Assembly (NCBI RefSeq): GCF_018476525.1
Contig: NZ_JAHCST010000016.1
Location: 62,001-126,000, forward strand
Direction: 5' to 3'
DNA: 64,000 nt
From: Acrocarpospora catenulata
Lineage (GTDB): Bacteria; Actinomycetota; Actinomycetes; Streptosporangiales; Streptosporangiaceae
Positions 46,424-55,619 of this stretch are shown here, piece by piece (within the stretch, counting starts at the first letter, position 1; every line of letters starts with the position of its first letter). The translations under genes and the position numbers were made by a program. Below the pieces are notes generated by a model. The model made no database searches, was not told where the DNA came from, and was given only the letters and a program-made list of their open reading frames with translations.

Positions 46424-47602
46424 ATGGCGATGACAACTCGACGGCGACGGCATCTGGCGGCGTCGTCAACGGCAGCGGCGATGGTGACCGTGAGCCTTTT
46501 GACGGGAGGTCGAACAGCCAGGCGGGCCAGCAGATCTACATGTCCACGAGCGTCGGCAACGACCCGACCCGCTGGGTGGCGGCCAACCACGGGCAGATGT
46601 TCATCGAGTCCACCAAGGGCATGCACGCCGTGCGCGACCCGTCCATCGTCCGATCGCCCGAGGGAGACAGGTTCTACCTCATCGCCACCGACCTGAACGT
46701 CGACGGCAGAGCGTACGGGTGGCGGGGCGCCTCCGGAGGACTGGACGCTCGTCAAAGGCTGCATCACCCACGACACGATGAACACGACCTACGCCGAGGC
46801 GCCGATGGTGGTCAAGGCCAACCCCGGCGACGTGCGGGGTAAGGGGTACTACCTCTGGGCGGACCAGAAGTGGGCCGGCGCACCCGCGGGCAACTACATG
46901 GAGGAGCAGCTCAGCCCGTACTGGAGTAAGGACCTCGCGTCGGGCGAATGGACGCCCATCACCTGGCAGACGCCGGACTACAACCTGGCGCTCGGCGTCA
47001 TCCGCCACGGGAACGTTTTCGCGTTGACCCAGGCGGAGCACGCCGCCCTGCGCGGCGCGGACCTGTCGTCGGTCTCGGTGAAGACGCCCCCGGCCAAGAC
47101 CACCTACACCGTCGGTGAATCCCTCGACCTGTCGAGTCTGGTGGTCACCGCCGACTACACGGACGGGATGAAGGACGAGGTCCTCGCCGAGGGGTATGGC
47201 GGATACTCCGTGTCGGGGTACGACCCGGCCACCTCGGGGAGGCAGACCGTGACTGTGTCGTACACGGTGGCCGGCGGGACGATGACCGCCTCGTTTCAGG
47301 TCGACGTCGAGGGGCCGTCGCTTGAAGTGTCCGCGGACACCCGGTGCGTGGGCGAGAAGGTGATGGTGACCGTCAGGGTGACCAACAACGAGGCGGTCCA
47401 CGTGAAGGTGTCGGCGGAGTCGGCGTACGGGACCACGCCGTTCGGGTCGGTGCCGCCGGGCAATCGGAAGTCCCGCTCGTTCCCGACCAGTGCGGAGAGT
47501 GTGCCGGCCGGGAAAGTGACGGTGAAGGCGTCCACCACGCTGGACGGCAAACCGGTGACGGCGTCGCTGGACGCGCAGTACGCCGCCCGCTCCTGCGCGT
47601 GA
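46424..47602 (+). pseudogene. GH43-type glycosidase with large internal deletion and two frameshifts
   Basis: ATG 46424 starts a signal peptide (MAMTTRRRRHLAASSTAAAM). The frame then shifts and gives QQIYMSTSVGNDPTRWVAAN and HAVRDPSIVRSPEGDRFYLI, the first blades of a GH43 propeller. After VDGRAYGWR it jumps to DWTLVKGCITHD and, in the original frame, AEAPMVVKANPGDVRGKGYY, the last blade. The middle (roughly 140 residues in relatives) is missing. It continues with an Ig-like domain (TYTVGESLDLSSLVVTADYT) and the Cys domain shared with the first GH43 protein. The C-terminal part might still be translated from ATG 46778. Confidence 0.85.
47334..47597 (+). repeat. 264-bp repeat, copy 2
   Basis: Nearly identical to 43241-43504; encodes ADTRCVGEKVMVTVRVTNNE to YAARSC. 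It persists intact at the end of an otherwise broken gene. Confidence 0.85.
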
Positions 47603-47642
47603 GGATGGCATTGATGGCCGAGGCTGTAAGAGGCCCACCAGG

Positions 47643-49103
47643 TCAGTTCGCCGCGACGACCGTCCACTGTTGGTTCGTCGCGCCGGTATCGCTGTACTGG
47701 GCCAGGTTGGCGCCGCTGGAGGTGCGGCCCATACCGTCGAGGTAGAGGCCGGTGGCACGGTTCCTGATCCGCACGTTGTTGGCGGCGGTCAGGATCGACC
47801 ACTGCTGGTTCGTGCTGTTGGTGCTCTGGTATTGGCCTACGGCGGCACCGTTGGACGTGCGGCCCATGCCGTCGAGGTAGAGGCCGGTGGCGCGGTTCTT
47901 GATCCGCACGTAGTTGCCGGCGTTCTCGATAACCCATTGCGGGTTCGCGCCACTGGCGCCACTCGACTGCGCGGCGTTGCCACCGTTGGTCGTAACCCCC
48001 ATACCGTCGATGTTCAGCCCGCTGTTTGCGTTGCGGATGCGAACGTAGGTGCCTCCTCCGTTCCCCATTCCCCAGGCGTACTGCAGCCGGATCAGCCCAG
48101 AGGGGTTCACCAACGCCAGCCTGATGTTCGAGCCGCTTCCGCTCCTGCTGGTCAGGCTGTACCAGTCGCCGTCTCGCAGCCCGGGCCAGTACACGCTGCC
48201 CATGCCGAGGCTGCGGAGTTGGCTGCTGACCCCGCGGAGGTAGTCGGCGAAGTACGACCCGCTCGGGATGCTGTAGTCGATGGTGTTCCACTGGATGTCG
48301 TACTTGCTGCCGGGGCCCATCGGAGCGCCCCATTCGGTGGCGATGGTGCGGCTGGCGTAGGGTCCGATTGAGCTGGCGATGTGGTTCGCCCACGCGGTTT
48401 CGTCGTCGTAGGGCGGGGTGACGTTCATCGTGTAGTCGTGGACCGCGAGCAGCGTGCCGTTCAGGCGGCTGTCACTGCCGACCACGGTGACGTTCGTGGC
48501 GAAGCCGGTGCCGTCGAGGATCACTCTGCCGCGCGGCACGTTGGGATACCTGGTCAACCAGGTGTTGTACATATTGTTCAGATCTGTGGCGCTGTAGCCG
48601 AATGGTTCGTTGATGACCTCGAAGTAGGCGTTGGGATTACCGCCGTACTGGGCGATGATCCTGTCCCACATCTGGTGGAACGTGGTCATGTTGGCCGACC
48701 TGCCGCCGCTGTGGGCCCAGTACGCCAGGATGACTTTGCCTCTGCTGAGCGCGGTGTCGATCGCACCTGTATAGGTTCCCCAGTAGTTGGACACGGTCGG
48801 CTCGTTGATCGGCATCCGTACCGTGTTGGCCCCGGTGATCGAATACAGCTGGCCGACCACCTGATTCGCCACGGTGGCCGCGGAGGAGTAGGTGTCGGAC
48901 GCGCTGAGCCCGGACACGTAGAGCACGCCGTTCACGAAGTTGTCTCTCGCGTCGGGCCAGTTGACGCCCCTGAACTGGCTGGTGGACGCATGGGCTGACG
49001 TCGAGTTGGCGGTCACGACGCCCGCGGCGAGCGCGAACATCGTTACCAGCCTGAACAGAATGAATAAGACTTTACGACCAGCTGCGTGAACGGACGGTCC
49101 CAT
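47643..49103 (-). CDS. secreted GH5 endo-beta-glycanase with C-terminal ricin-type lectin
   Basis: 486 residues. Signal peptide (LFRLVTMFALAAGVVTANST) ending near SAHAS. GH5 barrel: acid/base Glu in FEVINEPFG and nucleophile Glu in TIATEWGAP, with HDYTMNV between. After about residue 340 follow three ricin-type repeats (YVRIKNRATGLYLDGMGRTS and similar), a CBM13-like sugar-binding module. Substrate could be mannan, xylan or glucan. Convergent with the GH43 pseudogene. Confidence 0.88.
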   Translation of the reverse strand: MGPSVHAAGRKVLFILFRLVTMFALAAGVVTANSTSAHASTSQFRGVNWPDARDNFVNGVLYVSGLSASDTYSSAATVANQVVGQLYSITGANTVRMPINEPTVSNYWGTYTGAIDTALSRGKVILAYWAHSGGRSANMTTFHQMWDRIIAQYGGNPNAYFEVINEPFGYSATDLNNMYNTWLTRYPNVPRGRVILDGTGFATNVTVVGSDSRLNGTLLAVHDYTMNVTPPYDDETAWANHIASSIGPYASRTIATEWGAPMGPGSKYDIQWNTIDYSIPSGSYFADYLRGVSSQLRSLGMGSVYWPGLRDGDWYSLTSRSGSGSNIRLALVNPSGLIRLQYAWGMGNGGGTYVRIRNANSGLNIDGMGVTTNGGNAAQSSGASGANPQWVIENAGNYVRIKNRATGLYLDGMGRTSNGAAVGQYQSTNSTNQQWSILTAANNVRIRNRATGLYLDGMGRTSSGANLAQYSDTGATNQQWTVVAAN

Positions 49104-49314
49104 GGATGAATCCCTTTCTGTCCTGTGTTACCGGAACTGGACGGTTGCGTTGACCTCCTCGGCATCCGGACAGGAGGTGCCACACGAAGGTCCCTGGGCC
49201 TGTTCAGTCACTTGGCAGTTCCGCTGACCCGGGGCCCGCCCCTGGCGACGAGCCGCTCTGGGTGCGGTCCCGGGGCGGCTCGCTCATCTCGATCCTCGGT
49301 CTGCCTGTGGCCGG

Positions 49315-50757
49315 TTATCTGTAGCCGGCGGCGACGATGTTGGCCTGGACCGCGTTCTCGGTGGCGTCTGACGGGTAGCCGGAGGTCATCACGCCTTCGT
49401 AGAAGGTGCCGCGTGCGCCGTTGCTGTTGTCGCCGCCGATGCCGAGGAGGATGGCGCCTTCCTTCTTCATCGGGTTGTAGCCGGGGACGTTGGGGCGTAC
49501 GCCGTTGTAGAAGGTGGACAGGCTGCCGGACTGGGCGTTGCCGCCCCTGATCGCCCAGTGGTTCGGCTCGCCCTTCACGATGGCGGTCAGGAAGCGGTGG
49601 CTGATGGTGGGGTTGCCCGCGTTGTACTTCTGGTTCACGCCGGAGAACAGGCCGTTCTCCAGGTCGGCCATGATCCAGGGGCCGTTGCCGGCGCCGTAGC
49701 CCCAGACCTTGTTGTTGCCGAAGTAGATGGCCTCCATGGTGCCGTTGCCGTTGTCGCGGCTGTTGGTCTCGGCGTTGCCGTAGTCGAAGCAGCAGCCGCC
49801 GTTGTAGTGGGTGCCGTCGAAGATGGCGTACATGCCCTCCGGCTGGTCGCCCCTGGCGACGCCGTTGGTGGTGTTGTTGCGGTATCCGGTGCCGGGGGCG
49901 ACGTAGACGCCGTACGCCTTCTGGCCGCCGACGGTGATCGGTGCCGCGGTGGCGTTGGCGAGGTTGTCGTATCCGCCGGGGGCCGGGCCGTTGAACCCGC
50001 CGGGGGGTGCCTGGGTGAGGCGGTTGTTGCGGCCGGACTGGTCGTAAATGATGGTGATGAGGCAGGTTGTGCCGGCGCAGAACGAGTCCTGGGTGGCGGC
50101 GTTGGCGACTCCGCCCGCGCTCAGGACGCCGATGTCGCGGGTGGTGTTGTCCGAGGCGCGGCGTACCTGGTAGAGGGCGCCGTTGTAGGCGGCGTACAGG
50201 GCGCGGGTCGTGCTGTGCGCCGCCACGCACGGCGTGCCGCCCGCCGCGTAGATGTCACACGGCTGTCTGGACGACGGTGGTGGCGGTGAGGGGGACGTGG
50301 AGGGCGAGGCGCTGGGGGATGGGGACGTGATCCCGCCGGTGCAGGTCACGCCGTTCAGGGCGAAGCTCGACGGCGCCGGGTTGGAGCCGTTCCAGGTCCC
50401 GTTGAAGCCCAAGCCGGTGCTGCCGCCGGTGGGGATGCTGCCGTTGTAGGCGACGTTGGTCACCGTGACCTGGGCTCCGGACTGCGTGTAGGTGCCGTTC
50501 CACAGCTGCGTGATGGTCTGCCCGGCGGGAAACGACCAGGTCAGCCGCCAACTGGTGATCGGGTCGCCGAGATTGCTGACGTTGATGTTGGCGCCGAAGC
50601 CGCCGGGCCACTGGTTGGTAACCGTGTAGGTGACCTGACATCCGGCGGCGGCCGCCGCCGCGACGTGTGTCCCGGCCATGCCGGTGCCGGTCGTCAACAG
50701 CGCGGCGACGGCGGCCGACAGCCGCAACCGTCGGCGAAATAAGCTGATATTTCGCAC
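49315..50757 (-). CDS. secreted GH54 alpha-L-arabinofuranosidase with N-terminal CBM2
   Basis: About 480 residues from GTG 50757 (VRNISLFRRRLRLSAAVAAL signal peptide); an ATG at 50817 gives 20 more residues. A CBM2-like module (CQVTYTVTNQWPGGFGANIN, GLGFNGTWNGSNPAP) is joined by a Pro/Ser linker to a full GH54 domain: PCDIYAAGGTPCVAAHSTTR, IIYDQSGRNNRLTQAPPGG, the vicinal cysteines of GGCCFDYGN, nucleophile Glu in TMEAIYFGN and acid Asp in GIGGDNSNGA. GH54 enzymes usually carry CBM42; here CBM2 replaces it. Releases arabinose from arabinoxylan. Operator at 50859 upstream. Confidence 0.92.
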   Translation of the reverse strand: MRNISLFRRRLRLSAAVAALLTTGTGMAGTHVAAAAAAGCQVTYTVTNQWPGGFGANINVSNLGDPITSWRLTWSFPAGQTITQLWNGTYTQSGAQVTVTNVAYNGSIPTGGSTGLGFNGTWNGSNPAPSSFALNGVTCTGGITSPSPSASPSTSPSPPPPSSRQPCDIYAAGGTPCVAAHSTTRALYAAYNGALYQVRRASDNTTRDIGVLSAGGVANAATQDSFCAGTTCLITIIYDQSGRNNRLTQAPPGGFNGPAPGGYDNLANATAAPITVGGQKAYGVYVAPGTGYRNNTTNGVARGDQPEGMYAIFDGTHYNGGCCFDYGNAETNSRDNGNGTMEAIYFGNNKVWGYGAGNGPWIMADLENGLFSGVNQKYNAGNPTISHRFLTAIVKGEPNHWAIRGGNAQSGSLSTFYNGVRPNVPGYNPMKKEGAILLGIGGDNSNGARGTFYEGVMTSGYPSDATENAVQANIVAAGYR

Positions 50758-50858
50758 TGTAGTGTTCCGTTTCTCCGAGATGTGACGTTTCTCCGCGGCA
50801 CCGAAGCGCGCGGACATCGAGCCAGCAGTTCAGGAGTCGGTACAAGCTCAAGGTGCAT

Positions 50859-50872
50859 TGTTAGCGCTAACA
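50859..50872 (-). promoter_or_regulatory. LacI-type operator TGTTAGCGCTAACA upstream of GH54
   Basis: Identical to the site at 40029-40042. It lies about 100 bp upstream of the preferred GH54 start, or 42 bp upstream of the alternative ATG. Places the GH54 (and possibly GH5) genes under the same sugar-responsive repressor as the first GH43 gene. Confidence 0.75.
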
Positions 50873-51161
50873 TTTCCGGCCGATCGCCAGACGCGGCTCC
50901 GTTCACGGATGGCACTTCCTTGCTGCGCGCGAGCCAACTCCGCCACCGGGGATCAGTCAACGATCCGGGTTCCCGCCGCGCCCGCACAGCGCCACCGGAT
51001 GCGCCCTGAACTGGCACTGAGAAACACGAGGAAGGCCGGCGCTCCCCGAACGGCGGTGAAATTTTCACTCTGCACCGCTGAACGTTAACGTCATTGCACA
51101 GGCTGTGTGACTCGGATCGCTTCTGCTGGGTGTTACCGATGACAACCACCGGGACGACGGG
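50873..51161. other. intergenic region between GH54 and GH29 genes
   Basis: No gene supported. Contains AACGTTAACG near 51079 of unknown meaning. Presumably holds the GH54 promoter on the minus strand; no clear -35/-10 pair was found. Confidence 0.4.
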
Positions 51162-53147
51162 TCAGACCTGCGAAATGCTCCAGTGGAGGTTGGTGCTGGA
51201 GCCGGGCGTCCACAACTTCACGGTCGAGCCCGCCGTCGTGCTCCCGCCACCGTCCAGCACAGTGCCGGTGCCCCGGTTGACGATCTGGTAACGGCCGTTG
51301 CCGACGCTCTCCAGGCGCCACTGCTGGTTGTTGCCGCCGTTCCACGGCGCCTGCATCGCGCTGGCGCCGACGGTGGTGTTGCCCCAGCTGTCGGCGACCA
51401 TGCCGTTGGTACGGTTGACGATGCGATACCAGCCGTCACCCAGAGCGACGAACTGCCAGTGCAGGTTGGTGCTGCCGTTGTTGTTCCACTGCTTGAGCAC
51501 CGATCCGGAGGCGACGTTGCCGCCGCTGTCCAGGACGAGGCCAGAGGTGGCGTTGGTGACGGTCACCCAGCCGGTCGGGAGCGTGCTTCCCCCGCCCAGG
51601 CTGGGGATCTGGCCGTTGAAGGTCAGCTTGACCACGTACGCGGGGGCGCTGAACGGGGCGCCGGAGGACGGCATGGTGATGTGCAGGCCGCCGCCGTCCT
51701 GGGTGCGGTTGGGCAGGTTGACGTACGACCCGGCGGTGGAGCCCAGCAGTTGCACCGAGGCCAGGTTGCCGAGGTTGATCCGGTTGGAGCCCAGCGTCGT
51801 GATGTGCAGCGTGCTGCCCGGCCAGCCCAGCACGGTGGCGTACAGGACGGTGTTGGCCTTGTTGCAGGTGAACCGGATGTCGGTGCTGGTGCCCGCCCGC
51901 GGGGTGACGAAGGATCCGCCGCCCATCTGCGTCGGGCCCTCCCCGAAGGCCGACCAGGCCCTGGTCGCGTAGATGGACTCGCCGAAGCGGCGCAGGTAGT
52001 CGCCGATGCCCAGCAGGATCGTCCGCTGCCCGGAGGGGATGGCCCCGTCGGCCATGGGGGCGATGTTGAGCAGCATGTTGCCGTTCTTGCTGACCCGGTC
52101 GATCAGTGAGTGCAGCATGGCGTTGAGCGAGTAGTAGCCGATGCCGACCGTGTAGCACCAGCTGGAGCTGGAGATGCTGTCGTCGGTCAGCCAGTAGGGG
52201 GTCTGGATGCCCGCGGGGCCGCCGCGCTCGTAGTCGACGACCTCGCCCCGGGTGTTGAACCCGTCCTTGTAGGTGGCGACGACGTCCTTGTTCCAGGCCA
52301 CGGCCCGGTTGTAGTAGTAGGAGAGGAAGTTCAGCCGCTGCGCCTCGGGGAGCTGGCTGAGGTTGAAGTCCTGCCAGATGATGTCGGGCTGGTAGCCGTC
52401 GATGACCTCCCTGAGCTTGTCGTACCAGAGCTGGTTCTCCGCCGTCCGGTCGAGTTGGCCGTACAGTTTGCGCAGCGAGGCGGTGGGCTGGGTGGGGGCC
52501 CACTGGTAGAAGCCGGTGAAGTTGAACGCGTGGTGCAGGGCCACCAGGAGCTTCAAGCCCTTGGCCCGGATGGCGTCGGCGTGCAGCCGCAGCAGGTCCA
52601 GCCGGGGGCCGGTGGCGACGGAGTTCCACTCGTTGACGCTGCTGTTCCACATCGAGTAGCCGTCGTGGTGCTCGGCCACCGGCCCGGCGAACCTGGCGCC
52701 GGCGTCGGCGAACAGTTGCGCCCACTCGTCGGGGTCGAAGTTGCCTCCGGCGGAGCGTAACCGCGGCGCGAACTGCACCCAGTTGCCGGCCCGGTCCCGG
52801 GCGCCGTTGATGAAGTTGTGGTACGGCCACGCGGACGGATCCCCGTAGACGCTGCGGTGGTGGTTGTTCTCGTTCGACCCGCTGTTGTACATGTTGCGCG
52901 GGTACCACTCGTTGGCGAAGGCGGGGACGCTGAAGACGCCCCAGTGGTAGTAGATGCCGAACTTGGCGTCCTGGAACCACTCGGCGGCCGGCGGGTGCTG
53001 GTCGACCGAGGCCCAGGTCGGGGTGTAGTTCTGCGGACCTTCGGTGGCCCAGGCCGGGCCGGCCTTCAGCAGGCCGGCGGCCGTGACGGCTCCCGCCGCG
53101 ACGAGCAGTCCGCGGCGGCTGATCTGGAACGAGGATGACGACGACAT
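51162..53147 (-). CDS. secreted GH29 alpha-L-fucosidase with ricin-type lectin domain
   Basis: 661 residues. A Tat-type signal (SRRGLLVAAGAVTAAGLL) ends near AWATE. GH29 barrel: WFQDAKFGIYYHWGVFSVPA, EHHDGYSMWNS, and the likely nucleophile Asp in PDIIWQDFNLS. A beta-sandwich domain and a C-terminal ricin-type lectin (LVLDSGGNVASGSVLKQWNN, NNQQWRLESV) follow. It should release terminal L-fucose from plant or animal glycans. Neighbouring sugar importer and L-fuconate dehydratase support a fucose pathway. Confidence 0.9.
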   Translation of the reverse strand: MSSSSSFQISRRGLLVAAGAVTAAGLLKAGPAWATEGPQNYTPTWASVDQHPPAAEWFQDAKFGIYYHWGVFSVPAFANEWYPRNMYNSGSNENNHHRSVYGDPSAWPYHNFINGARDRAGNWVQFAPRLRSAGGNFDPDEWAQLFADAGARFAGPVAEHHDGYSMWNSSVNEWNSVATGPRLDLLRLHADAIRAKGLKLLVALHHAFNFTGFYQWAPTQPTASLRKLYGQLDRTAENQLWYDKLREVIDGYQPDIIWQDFNLSQLPEAQRLNFLSYYYNRAVAWNKDVVATYKDGFNTRGEVVDYERGGPAGIQTPYWLTDDSISSSSWCYTVGIGYYSLNAMLHSLIDRVSKNGNMLLNIAPMADGAIPSGQRTILLGIGDYLRRFGESIYATRAWSAFGEGPTQMGGGSFVTPRAGTSTDIRFTCNKANTVLYATVLGWPGSTLHITTLGSNRINLGNLASVQLLGSTAGSYVNLPNRTQDGGGLHITMPSSGAPFSAPAYVVKLTFNGQIPSLGGGSTLPTGWVTVTNATSGLVLDSGGNVASGSVLKQWNNNGSTNLHWQFVALGDGWYRIVNRTNGMVADSWGNTTVGASAMQAPWNGGNNQQWRLESVGNGRYQIVNRGTGTVLDGGGSTTAGSTVKLWTPGSSTNLHWSISQV

Positions 53148-53521
53148 GGGTGGGGACCTCTCAGAGCGGGGTTCTCCTGTGTCACACGGCGGGAACCGTG
53201 ATCGTTTGCTTCCAGGAGGTCGGCGACATGGACCTGAACCTCACTGGATGTTTCACGAAGATGACTAGAGTGTCACGCCTAGACATTGGATGTATTTGTA
53301 AAGCCACCCAGCGTGTCTGTCTAGACCCCGATCGCACGATCCGGCGTCGAAGGGCTCGCCAGAGCCGTGCCGTCAAGGGAGTGGCCAGGGGAAACAACCA
53401 CGGAATACCGGTGCCAGCACTTGCGCGCGCCTAGCGTGGCTACCCTGCCATCCCAGGCAGCGGCCAATGTCTCCGGACGGATACGGCTGAACCTGGTCGA
53501 GAAATGGGATGTCTGAAAGTT
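53148..53521. other. intergenic region upstream of the GH29 gene
   Basis: No gene supported in 374 bp. CTAGACA (53278-53284) and TGTCTAG (53317-53323) form an inverted repeat 32 bp apart, with TCTAGA at the second arm; it may bind one of the FadR proteins nearby. Otherwise I see nothing. Confidence 0.35.
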
Positions 53522-54235
53522 TCAGGCGTTGATCTCGTGCTCTGAGCCGGACGACGGGCGACCGAGGTTCTCCCGGAGCCAGGTCTCGGTGGTGCTCACG
53601 TGCATGAGCGCGGCCGCCTCGGCGAGGGCCACGTCACGGTCGGCGAGCGCTCGATAGATGGCGACATGTTCGGAGATCGTACGGCCGGCGACGTTGCCCT
53701 CCAGGAGCCCGCGCCACACCCGGGCCCGGAGCGTCCGGCTGGCGATGCCACTGAGCAGGGCGCACAGTGCCTTGTTCCCGGTCGCCTCGAACACGGCACG
53801 GTGGAAGGCGTCGTCGTGATGGGTGAGCGTCTCAACGTCGTCCTGGGCGGCGATCATGGTGTTGAGATGTTGTTCGACCTCCGCCAACTGGACCGCGGTG
53901 ATACGGCTGGCCGCCAGGCCGGTGGCCACCGGTTCGAACAGACGCCGCACCTCGGTGATCTCCAGGAGGTCGTTGCCCTGCATCATCTCGACGGCGATGC
54001 CGACTCCCTCCAGCAGCAGCGCGGGCTCCAGACTCGTGACGTAGGTGCCGTCCCCTCTGCGCACCTCCAGCACGCGTGTCGTGACCAGGGAGCGAACGGC
54101 CTCGCGAAGGAGGTTGCGGGACAGGCCCAGCAGCGCCGCCAGGTCCTGCTCGGGAGGCAGTCGAGCCCCCGGTGGGAGCGTTCCGTCCTTGATGAGCTGT
54201 CTGATGCGCACGATGGCCTGCTCGGTCAGAGACAT
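53522..54235 (-). CDS. FadR/GntR-family regulator of the sugar importer
   Basis: 237 residues from ATG 54235. Winged helix (EQAIVRIRQLIKDGTLPPGA, LLGLSRNLLREAVRSLV) and FCD ligand domain (HHDDAFHRAVFEATGNKALC, SEHVAIYRALADRDVALAEA). It is divergent from the importer operon at 54540. It is clearly paralogous to the regulator at 59064-59774: both share GDGTYVTSLxPALLLxG. Probably a repressor relieved by a sugar acid. Confidence 0.9.
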   Translation of the reverse strand: MSLTEQAIVRIRQLIKDGTLPPGARLPPEQDLAALLGLSRNLLREAVRSLVTTRVLEVRRGDGTYVTSLEPALLLEGVGIAVEMMQGNDLLEITEVRRLFEPVATGLAASRITAVQLAEVEQHLNTMIAAQDDVETLTHHDDAFHRAVFEATGNKALCALLSGIASRTLRARVWRGLLEGNVAGRTISEHVAIYRALADRDVALAEAAALMHVSTTETWLRENLGRPSSGSEHEINA

Positions 54236-54415
54236 GGCCGAATCATGCACCGGAGAGCGCCTGCCCGCGAACCGTGGGTGCCGACGGCTGGAAAATTGGT
54301 CATATTCATGTGATGTATGCGCTATCACCCAATGTTTCGTACTCTTGTGAAATCCTCTGACTCGCCAACGTTACCCCACCTCTCTCGACGTATTTCACGT
54401 TCGTCGCCATGATGA

Positions 54416-54434
54416 TGTCCAAGAGGTCTGGACA
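54416..54434 (+). promoter_or_regulatory. candidate FadR operator, TGTCCA-N7-TGGACA
   Basis: Inverted repeat TGTCCA (54416-54421) / TGGACA (54429-54434) in the gap between the FadR gene and the importer operon. Spacing and location suit a GntR-family dimer. Promoter elements next to it are weak. Confidence 0.45.
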
Positions 54435-54539
54435 GTTGCCAGGGTTAGGTCATAGAAAGACATCCCATGTCCGGTGCACCGACGCGCCTCGCCGGAGCCG
54501 GCCGCCCGAACCGCCGTCGGGGGTGTCTAAGGAGTGATC

Positions 54540-55607
54540 ATGAAAAGCAGATGGTCCGCAGCCGTCGTGGCCTTATCCGTGTCGGGCTGCCTGGTGGCGG
54601 CGTGCGGAGGGAACGGCGGCTCCCCGGAGACGGGGAGCGCGCCCGCGAAGCCGGTCATCGGCGTCGACTACCCCCGCTCGGACACCGACTTCTGGAACTC
54701 CTACATCAGCTACGTGCCGAAGTTCGCGGGCGAGCTCGGGGCCGATCTGAAGACCACCAACTCCCAGAACGACATCGCGAAGCTCACGGCCAATGTGCAG
54801 AGCCTCGTCGGACAGGGGGTTCGCGGGCTGGTCATGGCTCCGCAGGACACCGCCGCGGTGGCTCCCACACTCCAGCAACTGGAGAGCAAGAAGATCCCCG
54901 TCGTCCTGGTGGACACCCGGCCCGACCAGGGCAACGCCTTCATGGTCGTCCGCGCCGACAACCGCGCCTACGGGGAGAAGGCCTGCCGCTACCTGGGGGA
55001 GAAGCTGAAGGGCCAGGGCAAGGTGGTCATGCTCCAGGGCGACCTGGCCTCCATCAACGGCCGGGACCGCACCGAGGCCTTCAACGACTGCATGAAGCAG
55101 AACTACCCCGGTGTCAAGGTCTTCGGTGAGGCCACGAACTGGGACGGAGCGGTCGCCTCGCAGAAGCTGTCGACGGTGCTGACCGCCAACCCGGACGTCA
55201 AGGGCGTCTACATGCAGTCCAGCTTCGCCCTGGCCGGCACCCTGCAGGTGCTCAAGCAGCGTGACCTGCTGGTCCCGCCGGACGACCCGAAGCACGTCTT
55301 CGTGGTCTCCAACGACGGCATCCCCCAGGAGCTCAAGGACATCGCCGCCGGGAACATCGACGCGACCGTGTCCCAGCCCGCCGACCTGTACGCCAAGTGG
55401 GCGTTGTCGTACGCGAAGGCCGCGATCGACGGCAAGACCTTCGCGCCGGGGAAGACCGACCACGACAGCACCATCGTGCAGGTGCGCCCAGGGCTGCTGG
55501 AGGACCAGCTCGCCGCGCCGCTGGTCACGTTGGACGGCGGCACGTACGCCGGCATCCCCAGCGTCAAGTACGACGACAAGTCGCTCTGGGGCAACAACCT
55601 GAGCTGA
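54540..55607 (+). CDS. sugar ABC importer binding lipoprotein (RbsB-like)
   Basis: 355 residues from ATG 54540, with AAGGAG five bases upstream. Lipobox LVAAC with C22. Type 1 periplasmic fold: PVIGVDYPRSDTDFWNSYIS, LVMAPQDTAAVAPTLQQLES, KVVMLQGDLASINGRDRTEA. This branch binds monosaccharides. Context (GH29 fucosidase upstream, L-fuconate dehydratase downstream) suggests L-fucose or a related sugar. Confidence 0.9.
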   Translation: MKSRWSAAVVALSVSGCLVAACGGNGGSPETGSAPAKPVIGVDYPRSDTDFWNSYISYVPKFAGELGADLKTTNSQNDIAKLTANVQSLVGQGVRGLVMAPQDTAAVAPTLQQLESKKIPVVLVDTRPDQGNAFMVVRADNRAYGEKACRYLGEKLKGQGKVVMLQGDLASINGRDRTEAFNDCMKQNYPGVKVFGEATNWDGAVASQKLSTVLTANPDVKGVYMQSSFALAGTLQVLKQRDLLVPPDDPKHVFVVSNDGIPQELKDIAAGNIDATVSQPADLYAKWALSYAKAAIDGKTFAPGKTDHDSTIVQVRPGLLEDQLAAPLVTLDGGTYAGIPSVKYDDKSLWGNNLS

Positions 55608-55619
55608 GAGGGCGTGACG

